A stretch of 64,000 nucleotides of DNA from Actinopolyspora xinjiangensis (GCF_900104475.1 NZ_FNJR01000003.1:412917-476916); one strand, 5' to 3'; positions 36,989 through 46,219 are shown, counted from the first letter of the stretch. Notes: generated by a model not told the origin, from the letters alone. Translations and numbers: made by a program.

Positions 36989-37750
36989 TCAGATGTCGTA
37001 GTGCAACTGAGGGACGCCGGTGCGCGGGTGGTGAACGACCGAGGGGGTCACGCCGAACGCCTCGTTGATCACCTCGGGGGTGAGGACCTCGGCGGGTGGG
37101 CCCAGGTGCAGCACTGTTCCGCGGGCGAGCACGGCCAGCCGGTCGCACGTGGCCGCCGCGAGGTTGAGGTCGTGCATGGCGATCAGCACGGTGAGCGACT
37201 CCGCGCGTAGCTGGCGGAGCAGCTGGAGCTGGTGGTGTATGTCGAGGTGGTTGGTCGGTTCGTCGAGGACCAGCACACGGGGTCGCTGCGCGAAGGCGCG
37301 GGCGAGCACCACTCGCTGTCGCTCGCCACCGGACAACGACAGCACTCCCCGGTCGGCCAGGTGAGCGACGTCGGCACGCAGCATCGCCTCGTCGCGGACG
37401 GCGCGCTCCTCGGCGGTCATCGGCCGGTTCCCACGGTGGTGTGGAAAACGGCCGAGCTCGACGACTTCGGCGACGGTGAAGTCGAGGTCGTTGCCGCTTT
37501 CCTGGGGGACGGCGGCGATGGACCGCGCGGACGTACGCGGGTCGAGGACGGCGAGGTCGGTGCCGTCGAGCAGCACGGCTCCCCCGCTCGGTCGCAGCGC
37601 CCGGTAGACGCACCGCAACGCGGTGGACTTGCCGCTCCCGTTGGGCCCCACGAACCCGAGCACTTCCCCTTCCTCCGCTTTGACGTTCAGGTCGTGGACG
37701 AGCTCGGCCCCGGCGAGACGCACGGACACGGCATCGAAAGCGATCGACAT
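36989..37750 (-). CDS. FecE-type ABC transporter ATPase
   Basis: 253 aa. Walker A GPNGSGKST at residues 35-43, signature LSGGERQRVVLARA near residue 138, Walker B VLVLDEPTNHLD. Members power metal-chelate uptake through FecCD-type permeases. Its ATG follows the permease stop directly, and the binding-protein gene starts 32 bases after its own stop. Confidence 0.94.
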   Translation of the reverse strand: MSIAFDAVSVRLAGAELVHDLNVKAEEGEVLGFVGPNGSGKSTALRCVYRALRPSGGAVLLDGTDLAVLDPRTSARSIAAVPQESGNDLDFTVAEVVELGRFPHHRGNRPMTAEERAVRDEAMLRADVAHLADRGVLSLSGGERQRVVLARAFAQRPRVLVLDEPTNHLDIHHQLQLLRQLRAESLTVLIAMHDLNLAAATCDRLAVLARGTVLHLGPPAEVLTPEVINEAFGVTPSVVHHPRTGVPQLHYDI

Positions 37751-38827
37751 TCACCGACCTCCGAACAGGTAGCCACGACGTCGCAGCAGCGTGATGAACA
37801 CCGGAACTCCGATCAGAGCGGTGATCACGCCGAGGGGCAGCTCACGGGGTGCGAACAACGTCCGTGAGGCGAGATCGACCCAGACGAGGAAGATCGCGCC
37901 GATCAGCGGGGCGAGGGTCAGAACCCGGCGATGGTTCGCACCGACCAGCAGGCGCACGAGGTGCGGGATGACGAGACCGACGAAACCGACCGCGCCGCTG
38001 ACCGCGACCAGGCAGCCGGTCACGATCGCCGTGAACAGGAAGAGTCTCTTGCGAACGGCGGTGGCGTCCATGCCCAGGCCCGCGGCGGTTTCGTCGCCGA
38101 GCGCCAGCACGTCGAGGGCACGGCAGTTCCGCAGGAGCAGCACCGTGGCGAGGGCGACCGTGGCAGCGGCCAACGGGAGGCTGGACCACGTGGCGCTGCC
38201 CAGGCTGCCCATCAGCCAGAACAGGACCGTGCGGGCGGAATCGCTGAAGGGGGCGAAGAACACGATCGCGCTCATCAACGCCTGGAATCCGTAGGCGAGG
38301 GCGACGCCCGTGAGCACGAGGCGAAGCGGGGTGAGCCCGGACTTGCCGCGTGCGGCGAGGTAAACGAGTGCCGAGGCCCCCAGCGCCCCCAGCAGCGCGG
38401 CGGTGGACAGCGCGTACACCCCGAGTCCGGCGAACAGCCCGAAGGAGACCACGGCGCTGGCGCCGACCGAGGCTCCGGACGAGACGCCGAGGATGAAGGG
38501 GTCGGCGAGCGCGTTGCGCACCGTGGCCTGTATCGCCACGCCGACGACACTGAGTCCCGCCCCCACCACCGCCGCGAGCAGCACTCGCGGGGTGCGTACC
38601 TGCCAGATGATCGCGTACCCGCTGGCCTCCCCCGCGTCGACGCTCCCACCGGTGATCGCTGCCACCAGGTAGCGCACGGTCTCGGGCAGCGGCACGGGGG
38701 TGGGGCCGAGAGCGATGCCGATCAGGATCGAACCCGCCAGAACCACCACCAACGGCAGAACCGCCGTGATCAGGCCTCTTTCCCTTCCGCTCACCGGGAG
38801 GGCCGACTGTGTCTCCGAAGTGGTCAC
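37751..38827 (-). CDS. FecCD-type ABC transporter permease
   Basis: 358 aa with about ten hydrophobic helices. RTPRVLLAAVVGAGLSVVGV with ALADPFILGVSSGASVGA, and GFVGLVIPHLVRLLVG with PRELPLGVITALIGVPVFI, are hallmark FecCD/BtuC blocks. I set the start at the GTG 38827, with GGAG eight bases upstream; the frame remains open to 38908. It is the first gene of the minus-strand operon and begins 86 bases from the Fur/Zur-like palindrome. Only one permease gene is present, so it should form a homodimer. Confidence 0.92.
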   Translation of the reverse strand: MTTSETQSALPVSGRERGLITAVLPLVVVLAGSILIGIALGPTPVPLPETVRYLVAAITGGSVDAGEASGYAIIWQVRTPRVLLAAVVGAGLSVVGVAIQATVRNALADPFILGVSSGASVGASAVVSFGLFAGLGVYALSTAALLGALGASALVYLAARGKSGLTPLRLVLTGVALAYGFQALMSAIVFFAPFSDSARTVLFWLMGSLGSATWSSLPLAAATVALATVLLLRNCRALDVLALGDETAAGLGMDATAVRKRLFLFTAIVTGCLVAVSGAVGFVGLVIPHLVRLLVGANHRRVLTLAPLIGAIFLVWVDLASRTLFAPRELPLGVITALIGVPVFITLLRRRGYLFGGR

Positions 38828-38898
38828 TGTTCGCGCTCCGTGTTCGAAGCTCCGCGGTGGTCGGACGAAGGGGGTCGAGGACGGATGCCGCGGTCGCT

Positions 38899-38912
38899 TA
38901 CGATGCATCGTA
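38899..38912. promoter_or_regulatory. Perfect 14-bp palindrome in the divergent promoter
   Basis: TACGATGCATCGTA, perfectly self-complementary, directly next to the Fur/Zur-like box. It could be a second operator or part of an extended one. Confidence 0.45.
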
Positions 38913-38931
38913 GAAAACGATAATCATTTTC
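38913..38931. promoter_or_regulatory. Fur/Zur-type metal-responsive operator
   Basis: GAAAACGATAATCATTTTC is a 9-1-9 inverted repeat with one mismatch, closely resembling actinobacterial Zur boxes (TGAAAATGATTTTCA-like) and Fur boxes. It does not resemble the DtxR/IdeR consensus. It lies between the divergent importer operon and the MFS exporter and could control both. Confidence 0.65.
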
Positions 38932-39067
38932 GTCTACGGTTGATGTTCATTGGGAGAACCGTCACAGCGAGGACACGTCGCGCGGCCGCCGTGGTATCCG
39001 AAATGGTCGGTCAGGTTCGTTCTCCAGTGCGGCACCGCCGTGGACACGTGTGACGGGAGCAGATCCA

Positions 39068-40396
39068 GTGACATCCGCACCTACCGGACCAGAGGAAACC
39101 CCGCCGCGAAGGTCGCTGTTCCGCGAGCCGAGCTTCCTGCGGTTCTGGGCCGGAACGACCGCTTCCGGGCTCGCCACGTGGGCACTGCCCTTCGTGCTCG
39201 GCCTGGCCGTGCTCGACCGCACCATCGGCGCCGCGGCGCTGGGGGTGCTGCTCGCGACGCGGACAGCTGGCTTCCTGCTCGCCGTCCCTCTCGGCGGAGT
39301 ACTGGCCGACCGCTACTCCAGCCGGAGGGTGGTGGCGCTGTCGGGAGTCACCGCCGCTGTAGCCACCGTGGTCCTCACGATCGGCTCGGGCACCTCGCAA
39401 CCGTTGATGGCGGCGGCAGCCGCCGCGGTCGGAGCCGGACAGGGAGCCTGCAGGCCGGCGTTCCAGGCCCTGACCGCCGAGGTCGTCGACCCCGCCCGAC
39501 GGCAACGGGCCAACGCGGCGCGCACCCTGTCGGTACGGGTGACCACACTGGTCGCGCCCGGTCTGACGGCACTGGCGGCCACCGCCGTCGACACCGACGC
39601 GCTGTTGCTGCTCACCGGGGTCCTCTGGTTGATGGCGGCCTGGCTTCCACCGGCCGGGCGAAAGAACACCGGTGCCCCCACGCGTGACGGCGGCATGCCG
39701 TTCGTCTCCGAGTTCACCGAGGGACTGCGCGAAGCACGCAGGCACCCCTGGTTCCTGGCCGGTCTGGCCGCGTTGGCCACCGTCATCACCACCGGCTATT
39801 CCGCCACCGGGGTCCTCCTACCGCTGATCAGCCGCGATCGCTACGACACCGAAGCGGTGCTGGCGGCCGCGCTGACCGCTTACACGGCGGGGGCGCTGCT
39901 CGGGGCGCTGCTCGTAGGACGGTGGCGGCCCCGTTCACAGGGCTTCTGGGCGCTGGCCGGGCTGGCCTGTTACGGCTTCGCCCCGCTCGGATTGCTACTG
40001 CCGCTTCCGGCCGCACTGCTGGTGGCGGGTTACGTGCTCGCTGGGATCGGGATCGAGCTGTTCAACGTCCCGTGGTTCACCGCGACCCAACGCGAGGTCG
40101 CCCCGGACAAGCTGGCTCGCGTGTCCGCCCTGGACTTCCTGGTCTCCTACGGACTGGCACCGTTGGGACTGGCGCTGATCGCGCCCGCCATGACGCTCGT
40201 CGGGAACTTCTGGGTGCTGGTGGTGTGCGCCGTGGCGTGCTTCGCGGCCCCCGCCCTGGCCGCTCTGGCCCCCGGAGCACGGCACTTCGCCCAGCCCACC
40301 AGGGTCGAGGAGGCGGCGGGGCGGACGCCGACCGTCCGGGAGGTGAGCTCGGCGAGAAGCCGGCCCGAGGGTACCGGGGAGTCGCACGAGGGGTGA
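39068..40396 (+). CDS. MFS exporter (EntS-like)
   Basis: 442 aa with about twelve hydrophobic helices and the MFS loop GGVLADRYSSRRVV between helices 2 and 3. It resembles the EntS/drug-proton antiporter branch that exports siderophores. I chose the GTG at 39068 after GGGAGC rather than the GTG at 39050. It diverges from the importer-biosynthesis operon across the Fur/Zur-like box. This arrangement suggests export of the molecule that the FecBCD system later recovers. Confidence 0.85.
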   Translation: MTSAPTGPEETPPRRSLFREPSFLRFWAGTTASGLATWALPFVLGLAVLDRTIGAAALGVLLATRTAGFLLAVPLGGVLADRYSSRRVVALSGVTAAVATVVLTIGSGTSQPLMAAAAAAVGAGQGACRPAFQALTAEVVDPARRQRANAARTLSVRVTTLVAPGLTALAATAVDTDALLLLTGVLWLMAAWLPPAGRKNTGAPTRDGGMPFVSEFTEGLREARRHPWFLAGLAALATVITTGYSATGVLLPLISRDRYDTEAVLAAALTAYTAGALLGALLVGRWRPRSQGFWALAGLACYGFAPLGLLLPLPAALLVAGYVLAGIGIELFNVPWFTATQREVAPDKLARVSALDFLVSYGLAPLGLALIAPAMTLVGNFWVLVVCAVACFAAPALAALAPGARHFAQPTRVEEAAGRTPTVREVSSARSRPEGTGESHEG

Positions 40397-40656
40397 TCCC
40401 CTCCGCCGGTTCCGCACGACCAGCTCCCGCGCGGTGATCGGAGCCGGGGCCAGCGTTCGCCGCATGGCGAGTCCCACCGACCGGAATGACGGCCGGTCCG
40501 CCGACTCAGCTCGACAGGCCGACAGCGGTGGTGATCCACTACCCCTGTCCGCGCCGAACCGCTGAACACGGTCGGGCCACGAACAACCGACATCCGAACG
40601 GCGAGGGCTGAGCGGCGGAACCCTTCGAAAGGAGCGAGACGATACCGACGGGGTGG

Positions 40657-41365
40657 TCAGTTCGCGGAAGTGGTCGGCCGCGCCGCCCGCTTCCACGGCC
40701 AGGTGATCAACGCCCAGGCGGCGACGCCCCACCGCGAACTCCACGGCGAGGTACCACGGCCCCATGACATCCAGCAGTGACGGATTGTTCGGTTCGGCGT
40801 TGCGGAAGCCGTAGTTCGTGCCGGTGACGCTGTTGCCCCCGAACACGACCACACCTCAGGCGACCGTGACGAGGACGGTGGTCGCCAGAGCGCGCCGCCC
40901 GGAGTGGAGCCCCGGTCCTCAGGCCAGGTAGATGGCCGCCCACACCACGAGGGTGCGCTGGCCCCAGAAATCGACGAAGTCGGCGTGGGGAAACCCCGGC
41001 GCGTCCAGGGCAGGAGTGAGCATGGCCCGGGGATCGAGCGTGAGTCCCCAGTAGTGCGTCAGCGAGTGCGCCCACCACCGACGCGTCCACAACGCGCAGA
41101 TGGCCACGATCCAGGCGAGGTCGGACAGGTGCGGCGGCGAGACTCCGATGTCCCACTGCGGGGGCAGCACCCGGTAGATCCGCATCGCGAGCGCGAACAG
41201 CCCCAGCGGCAGCGCGAACGTCCTGGTGAACAGCACCTCCGAGCGCGTTCCGCGCTGTCGGCGTCCGGCCCGGACGAGCAGCACCGCCCCTACTGCCGCC
41301 ACCCCGAGGTCCCAGCGTGAGACGCCGTGGGGAATGGAGGTTTCCTGCGCCCACGACGGGTCCAC
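40657..41365 (-). pseudogene. Decayed TMEM164/TIGR02206-family membrane protein
   Basis: The first frame gives a multi-helix protein with LSDLAWIVAICALW and the later SLTHYWGLTLDPRAMLTPAL block, then PHADFVDFWGQRTLVVWAAIYLA. TGA codons follow at 40921-40919 and 40858-40856. Between and after them the same frame continues as family sequence (GTNYGFRNAEPNNPSLLDVM, then GPWYLAVEF). A one-base insertion near 40720 then shifts to WGVAAWALITWPWKRAAR. From my knowledge of the family, both TGA codons sit where Trp is expected. Two stops and a frameshift mean no normal product. Confidence 0.75.
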
Positions 41366-41645
41366 ACCGGAAGACCAGTAGAGGGGTCGTCCTCATCACC
41401 CGCCGAACCGCACCGCACGTACCGCGCCGGGCGATCGGCGCCGTTGTCTCCGATGCGAGCGGTTCCCCGGGACACCGCCGCACGGTCGCGGGCGGTCGTG
41501 GTCGGCCACTTGTGGCGGTCGCGGCCCCCTCCTAAACTGTTCCCACAAAGTGACAACAAGTGTCCACATTGCGAGAATAATGACGCGGCGGGTCGCCACT
41601 GCCCGAACCAGCGGCACCACCACGGCGCGGAGGAGAGAATCAACG

Positions 41646-42461
41646 GTGACGGCTTCCGAACAGGTCTACGGCCAGGGCTACGCCGAAAGCGTGGTGCGCT
41701 CGCATCGCCGGCGGACGGTGGACGATTCCGCGGCTTACCTGGCCGACCGGCTCCGGCCGGGACAGCACGTGCTCGACGTGGGCTGCGGCCCCGGAACGAT
41801 CACCGTCGATCTCGCGGAACGGGTGGCGCCGGGCCGCGTGGTCGGGGTGGACCCCGGCGAGCCGGTGCTGGCACAAGCACGCGCCGCCGCCGCGACGGCC
41901 AGCGTCCACAACGTCGAGTTCCGGCGCGGCGACGTGTGGAACCTCGGCTTCGATGACGACACCTTCGACGTGGTGCACGCACACCAGGTGCTGCTGCACC
42001 TGACCGATCCGGTCGCGGCACTGCGGGAGATGCTTCGCGTCGTACGTCCGGAAGGAGTAGTCGCGGTCCGCGACACCGACTACGCCGGAGCGATCTGGTG
42101 GCCGGCCGACGAGAGACTGGACCGCTGGTTGGAGGTGTACCGGTCGGTGGCGCGGGCCAACGGCACCGAACCGGACGCCGGGCGACGACTGCTTTCCTGG
42201 GCTCACACCGCTGGGGCGGTCGGGGTGACGCCGAGCGCGTCGATCTGGTGCCACGCCACCCCAGAGGAGCGCGCGTGGTGGGGCGGGATGTGGGCGGACC
42301 GCATGCTGGGCTCGCGCATCACCGAACAAGCCGTGGCAGGCGGTCACGCCACCCGCGAGGAACTGTCCGCGATCTCGACGGCCTGGCGCGAGTGGGCGCG
42401 GCACCCCGACGGCTGGTTCGCCCTCCCGCACGGCGAGGTGCTCTGCCACACCCCCGCATGA
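41646..42461 (+). CDS. Class I SAM-dependent methyltransferase (UbiE-like)
   Basis: 271 aa. SAM motif I HVLDVGCGPGTITVDLAERV (residues about 39-58), then VVGVDPGEPVL and FDVVHAHQVLLHLTDPVAAL with REMLRVVRPEGVVAVRD. This is a generic Methyltransf_11/UbiE layout; the C-terminal Trp-rich half (RAWWGGMWADR) shapes an unknown substrate site. Start at the GTG 41646, after GGAGGAGAG. The upstream 100 bases are AT-richer and may hold its promoter. Confidence 0.85.
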   Translation: MTASEQVYGQGYAESVVRSHRRRTVDDSAAYLADRLRPGQHVLDVGCGPGTITVDLAERVAPGRVVGVDPGEPVLAQARAAAATASVHNVEFRRGDVWNLGFDDDTFDVVHAHQVLLHLTDPVAALREMLRVVRPEGVVAVRDTDYAGAIWWPADERLDRWLEVYRSVARANGTEPDAGRRLLSWAHTAGAVGVTPSASIWCHATPEERAWWGGMWADRMLGSRITEQAVAGGHATREELSAISTAWREWARHPDGWFALPHGEVLCHTPA

Positions 42462-42624
42462 GCGGCTCGACAAGAGCTCGAACATTCCCGGCGCTGAGCC
42501 CCACCCGTCACCACGTCCACCTCCACGACCGGCGCAGTACGGTGGCTCACCGTAGCGCGATGATCGCTCACTGTGGACAATACGGTCCCGGAGTGTGTCG
42601 AATCGCCCGAGAAGGGAGCCACCG

Positions 42625-43437
42625 TTGGAGACGGGAACCGGACAGCAACCACCACGGGTGGACGAGCGGACGCCCAACATCGCGCGGATGTACGACTACT
42701 TCCTCGGCGGATCGGCGCACTTCCACACCGACCGTGTCGCCGCGGAGGAGTTCCTGCGGGTCTACCCGGGCAACACGCTGTGGGCCCAGCACAACCGCTC
42801 GTTCCTCGGACGGGCGGTACGCGAGCTGTGCGAACTGGGCATCGACCAGTTCCTCGACCTGGGGTCGGGCATCCCCACCGTGGGCAACGTGCACGAGATC
42901 GCCCACCGGGTGAACCCCGACGCCAGGGTGGCCTACGTCGACATCGAGCCGGTCGCGGTCAGCCACGCGGAGTACATGCTGCGCGGGACCGAACTGGCGA
43001 CCATCACCAGGGCCGACATACGCCTGCCCGAGCAGGTGCTGAACGCTCCCGGGGTCGCGGGACTGCTGGACTTCACCCGCCCCGTGGCGGTGCTGGCCGT
43101 GGCTATTCTGGACATCATCTCGGTCCGGGACCCCCACGGGATGCTGGCCACCTACCGCGACGCCTGCGCTCCCGGAAGCGCGCTGGCCATCACCAACGGC
43201 GCGCAGCTGGCCATGACCGATGCCGAACGAGCGGGCATCGACCAGGTCATGTCGGGTACCACCACCCCGCACGTGACGTTCCGCGATCCCGCAGAGATCC
43301 GGGAGCTGTTCGCGGGATACACCCTGCTGGACCCCGGAATCGTCCCCAGCGCCGCCTGGCGACCCGCCGAGCCCATCACCGACGAGGCGGCCCGGCGCTC
43401 CAACGGCTACGCCGCCGTGGGAATCCGCCCCAGCTGA
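42625..43437 (+). CDS. DUF574-type SAM-dependent methyltransferase, second copy
   Basis: 270 aa, paralogue of the protein at 29711: NIARMYDYFLGGSAHFHTDR, then QFLDLGSGIPTVGNVHEIA and VAYVDIEPVAVSH. I chose the TTG at 42625 because GAAGGGAG lies seven bases upstream; a GTG at 42595 is an alternative. Substrate unknown. It follows another methyltransferase gene but is separated from it by 163 bases. Confidence 0.9.
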   Translation: METGTGQQPPRVDERTPNIARMYDYFLGGSAHFHTDRVAAEEFLRVYPGNTLWAQHNRSFLGRAVRELCELGIDQFLDLGSGIPTVGNVHEIAHRVNPDARVAYVDIEPVAVSHAEYMLRGTELATITRADIRLPEQVLNAPGVAGLLDFTRPVAVLAVAILDIISVRDPHGMLATYRDACAPGSALAITNGAQLAMTDAERAGIDQVMSGTTTPHVTFRDPAEIRELFAGYTLLDPGIVPSAAWRPAEPITDEAARRSNGYAAVGIRPS

Positions 43438-43576
43438 CCGGTGACGCACCGGCGGCAGCCCGTTCGCCGCGCTGGGCCCTCCGGAACGGTGCGGGAGAGC
43501 CCCCAACGGCCCAGGGGCCAGAGGGGCTCCGACAACCCTTCGGGAATGCCGCCGTCGGATTCGTCGTTTCCCAGCG

Positions 43577-43601
43577 GGCCACCGTGGAAACCCTGGTGGC
43601 C
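43577..43601. terminator. Hairpin, probable terminator
   Basis: A 7-bp stem (GGCCACC with GGTGGCC) and an 11-base loop, between the DUF574 gene and the DJ-1/PfpI gene. Confidence 0.45.
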
Positions 43602-43682
43602 TGATGACGAGAGCACGACTCACGGCTGTCCCGTCGAGCGGCCGACGACGAGCGAAGATCCCGGAACGGGGAGTGTTGCGGC

Positions 43683-44378
43683 ATGGCGAGAATCCTGTTC
43701 GTGATGACCGGCGCCGACCACTGGACGCTGGCAGACGGGACGCGGCATCCGACCGGATACTGGGCCGAGGAGTTCGCCGCCCCGTACCGGGTGTTCACCG
43801 GGGCGGGGCACCAGGTGGTCGTGGCCACTCCCGGCGGGGTCGTCCCAACGGTCGACCGCTCCAGCCTGGCCCCGGAGGCCAACGGCGGGCAGGAACGGGC
43901 CGACCAGGTCGCCGCGACCCTGGAGTCGGCCGAGGAGTTGCGGCGACCGTTGCGGCTGGAGGACGTACGGCCGGACGACTACGCGGCGGTGTTCTACCCC
44001 GGCGGTCACGGCCCCATGGAGGACCTGGCCGGCGACGCGGACTCCGCCCGGCTGCTGACCGAGATCCTGCGCTCGGGTAAGCCGCTGGGCGTGGTCTGCC
44101 ACGCCCCGGCCGCCCTGCTGGCCACCCAGGACGGAAGCGGAACCAGCCCGTTCTCCGGATACCGGCTCACCGGGTTCACCAACGCTGAGGAGAAGCAGGC
44201 CGGTCTGGCCGACAAGGCGACGTGGCTGCTGCAGGACAGACTGTTGGCCCTCGGGGCCGAGTTCTCCGAGGGAGCCCCGTGGGAGCCCAACGTGGTGGTC
44301 GACCGCAATCTGCACACCGGTCAGAATCCGGCCTCCTCGGAACCGCTGGCCGAAAGGATGCTTCCCTCACTGAACTGA
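43683..44378 (+). CDS. DJ-1/PfpI family protein (Hsp31-like)
   Basis: 231 aa flavodoxin-like fold. YAAVFYPGGHGPMEDLAGD and the nucleophile elbow VVCHAPAALLA (catalytic Cys) mark the type 1 glutamine-amidotransferase-like DJ-1/PfpI family, Hsp31/YhbO branch, many members of which are glyoxalase III or deglycase enzymes. It is followed by an NAD(P)-binding protein gene and lies near other redox genes and an Rrf2 regulator, in keeping with an aldehyde or electrophile response. Confidence 0.88.
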   Translation: MARILFVMTGADHWTLADGTRHPTGYWAEEFAAPYRVFTGAGHQVVVATPGGVVPTVDRSSLAPEANGGQERADQVAATLESAEELRRPLRLEDVRPDDYAAVFYPGGHGPMEDLAGDADSARLLTEILRSGKPLGVVCHAPAALLATQDGSGTSPFSGYRLTGFTNAEEKQAGLADKATWLLQDRLLALGAEFSEGAPWEPNVVVDRNLHTGQNPASSEPLAERMLPSLN

Positions 44379-44475
44379 GCGGGCCCAGGAACAGTGCGGG
44401 GAATCGGGCCCTGGAAACGACGTGGGTCCGGAACGCCTCCGGCCGCGTCCTTGGTACGGAAAGGAGCGCCACGAC

Positions 44476-45129
44476 GTGCGTGTCGTCATCGCGGGTGGAC
44501 ACGGGAAGATCGCGCTGCGGTTGACCGGTCTGCTCCACGAGCGGGGGACCGAAGTCCTCGGACTGGTCCGGAAACCGGAGCACGCCCCCGCCCTGGAAGC
44601 CGCGGGTGCCCACCCGATCGAGCTCGATCTGGAGCACAGCTCCCGCGCCGAGATCACGGAGGCCCTGCGGAGTTCCGAGGCGGTCGTGTTCGCCGCGGGC
44701 GCCGGTGCGGGCAGCGGAGTCGAACGGAAGTACACGGTGGACCGTGACGGTTCGGTGTCGTTGGCGGCGGCCGCCGAGGACGCGGGTGTGCCGCGTTTCC
44801 TGCAGATCTCGACGATGGGTGCCGGACGTTCGCCGGATCCGGATTCCGGAGAGGTCTGGAAGGCCTACATCGACGCCAAGACCAGCGCCGAGCAGGACCT
44901 TCGCTCCAGAGAGCTGGATTGGACCATCCTGCGCCCCGGGGCGTTGACCGACGCCCCGGGAAGCGGTCTGGTCGCCCTCTCCTCCCCGCCCGTTCCACGC
45001 GGCCGCGTGTCGCGTCAGGACGTGGCCGCCGTGCTCGCGGAACTGCTCGCCACCCACCGGGGAAGCGCTCGGACGCTCGAACTGACCGAGGGAGACACAC
45101 CGGTTCCGGAAGCGGTCGCCGCCCTGTGA
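44476..45129 (+). CDS. Atypical SDR, NAD(P)H-binding (YwnB/HSCARG-like)
   Basis: 217 aa. The N-terminal dinucleotide loop is VRVVIAGGHGKIALRL, with QISTMGAG and a DAKTSAEQDLRSRELDWTIL block typical of extended/atypical SDRs that use or sense NAD(P)H. Start is the GTG at 44476, after AAGGAG. It lies 97 bases after the DJ-1/PfpI gene and may be co-transcribed. Catalytic role unproven. Confidence 0.82.
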   Translation: MRVVIAGGHGKIALRLTGLLHERGTEVLGLVRKPEHAPALEAAGAHPIELDLEHSSRAEITEALRSSEAVVFAAGAGAGSGVERKYTVDRDGSVSLAAAAEDAGVPRFLQISTMGAGRSPDPDSGEVWKAYIDAKTSAEQDLRSRELDWTILRPGALTDAPGSGLVALSSPPVPRGRVSRQDVAAVLAELLATHRGSARTLELTEGDTPVPEAVAAL

Positions 45130-45472
45130 GCACCCGCAGCGGGTCGGTCGGTAGAGAGCAACGGGCTACCAAGCCGGCTGCGGGAACGCGACCGATTCGT
45201 AAGGAGTGGATGCGGCTCGCGGTATGGACGAGCGGCACCACTTCCACGTGGGGCTCCCGGCACCACCCGTGGAAGACACCGCGGGAAGTGGACGTTTCCG
45301 CCACCGACGCACTCACCAACGGAAGAGGCGGCAAAATCGACCGCCCCGCCGTGACGTTCCGCCCGAAACGTCACGCACTCGTCCTACCGCACCGAATCGG
45401 GACGGGGAGCACTGTCCGACGAGCCGTCCCGCTCGTGCTCCGGGAAGTCCCGGCGCACCTCCCCACCGGCGT

Positions 45473-46219
45473 TCACGCCAGCGTGGCCAACCACTCCTCG
45501 ACGTTCGGGCCGAGGACCTTCGCCTCCGCCGGGGCTCGCAGCACACCCTGGGCCAACTCCGGCAGGTACGGCTCGGTGGCGTGCACCGGACGCCGGTCCT
45601 CCAGTGCTTCCAGCCGACGTCTGGCCAACTCCGGCAGACGGATGCTCTCCGGCCCGGTGACGAGCACACGCTGGTTTCCGGACCGATCCAGCACTTCCCG
45701 GACGAGCACGTCGGCGACGGTGTCGGCCGCGATCGGCTGCACGAGCCAGTCCTGCACCTCGACGCGGTCGTCGTAGAAGGTCACCGCGGCCGGGTTGGTG
45801 GCGAACTCGTGCCACTGCGTGGTCTTGACGATCGTGGCGTCGAGGTCGCTCTCAGCGACGATTTTCTCCTGCTCACGTTTGGCGAGGTAGTACTCGAACT
45901 GATCGAAGGCGGGGTCCTCGACCCCCGAGATGGACAGAAACACCAGGTGCGCCACCCGCTGCTCGGCGCAGGCGGCGACCACGTTGCGGGTGGCGGTGGT
46001 CAGCGCCTCGCCCCACGCCATCGAGTCGTCGGACGGGAAGGAGTTCGAGGCGTCCACGACGGTGTGCACGCCCTCCAGGGCCGCTGCCAGCCCGTCGCCG
46101 GAAACCAGATCCACCCCGTTCCCACGGGAGACCTCGACCACCTGCGTTCCCTCGGCTCGCAGCCGCTCCACGACTCGCGAACCCGCCGTGCCGGTGGCGC
46201 CCAGGACAGCTGTTCTCAT
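45473..46219 (-). CDS. NmrA-like NAD(P)-binding protein
   Basis: 248 aa. MRTAVLGATGTAGSRVVERL at the N-terminus is the NmrA/atypical SDR dinucleotide loop; LVFLSISGVEDPAFDQFEYY and a KREQEKIVAES block follow. Members are quinone reductases (QorB-like) or redox sensors. It is transcribed in the same direction as the Rrf2 gene upstream (46519-46989) but is separated from it by an AT-rich 300-base gap. Confidence 0.82.
   Translation of the reverse strand: MRTAVLGATGTAGSRVVERLRAEGTQVVEVSRGNGVDLVSGDGLAAALEGVHTVVDASNSFPSDDSMAWGEALTTATRNVVAACAEQRVAHLVFLSISGVEDPAFDQFEYYLAKREQEKIVAESDLDATIVKTTQWHEFATNPAAVTFYDDRVEVQDWLVQPIAADTVADVLVREVLDRSGNQRVLVTGPESIRLPELARRRLEALEDRRPVHATEPYLPELAQGVLRAPAEAKVLGPNVEEWLATLA

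Noticed and set aside
38828-39067. Cobalamin riboswitch in front of the importer
   Set aside because: No B12-box-like or long structured leader is visible. The region is occupied by palindromes and short leaders, so the PduX-like kinase is not evidence for B12 control.
40657-41365. Programmed TGA recoding as Trp or selenocysteine
   Set aside because: Many other genes here end normally at TGA, no SECIS-like element was seen, and a frameshift in the same gene points to simple decay.
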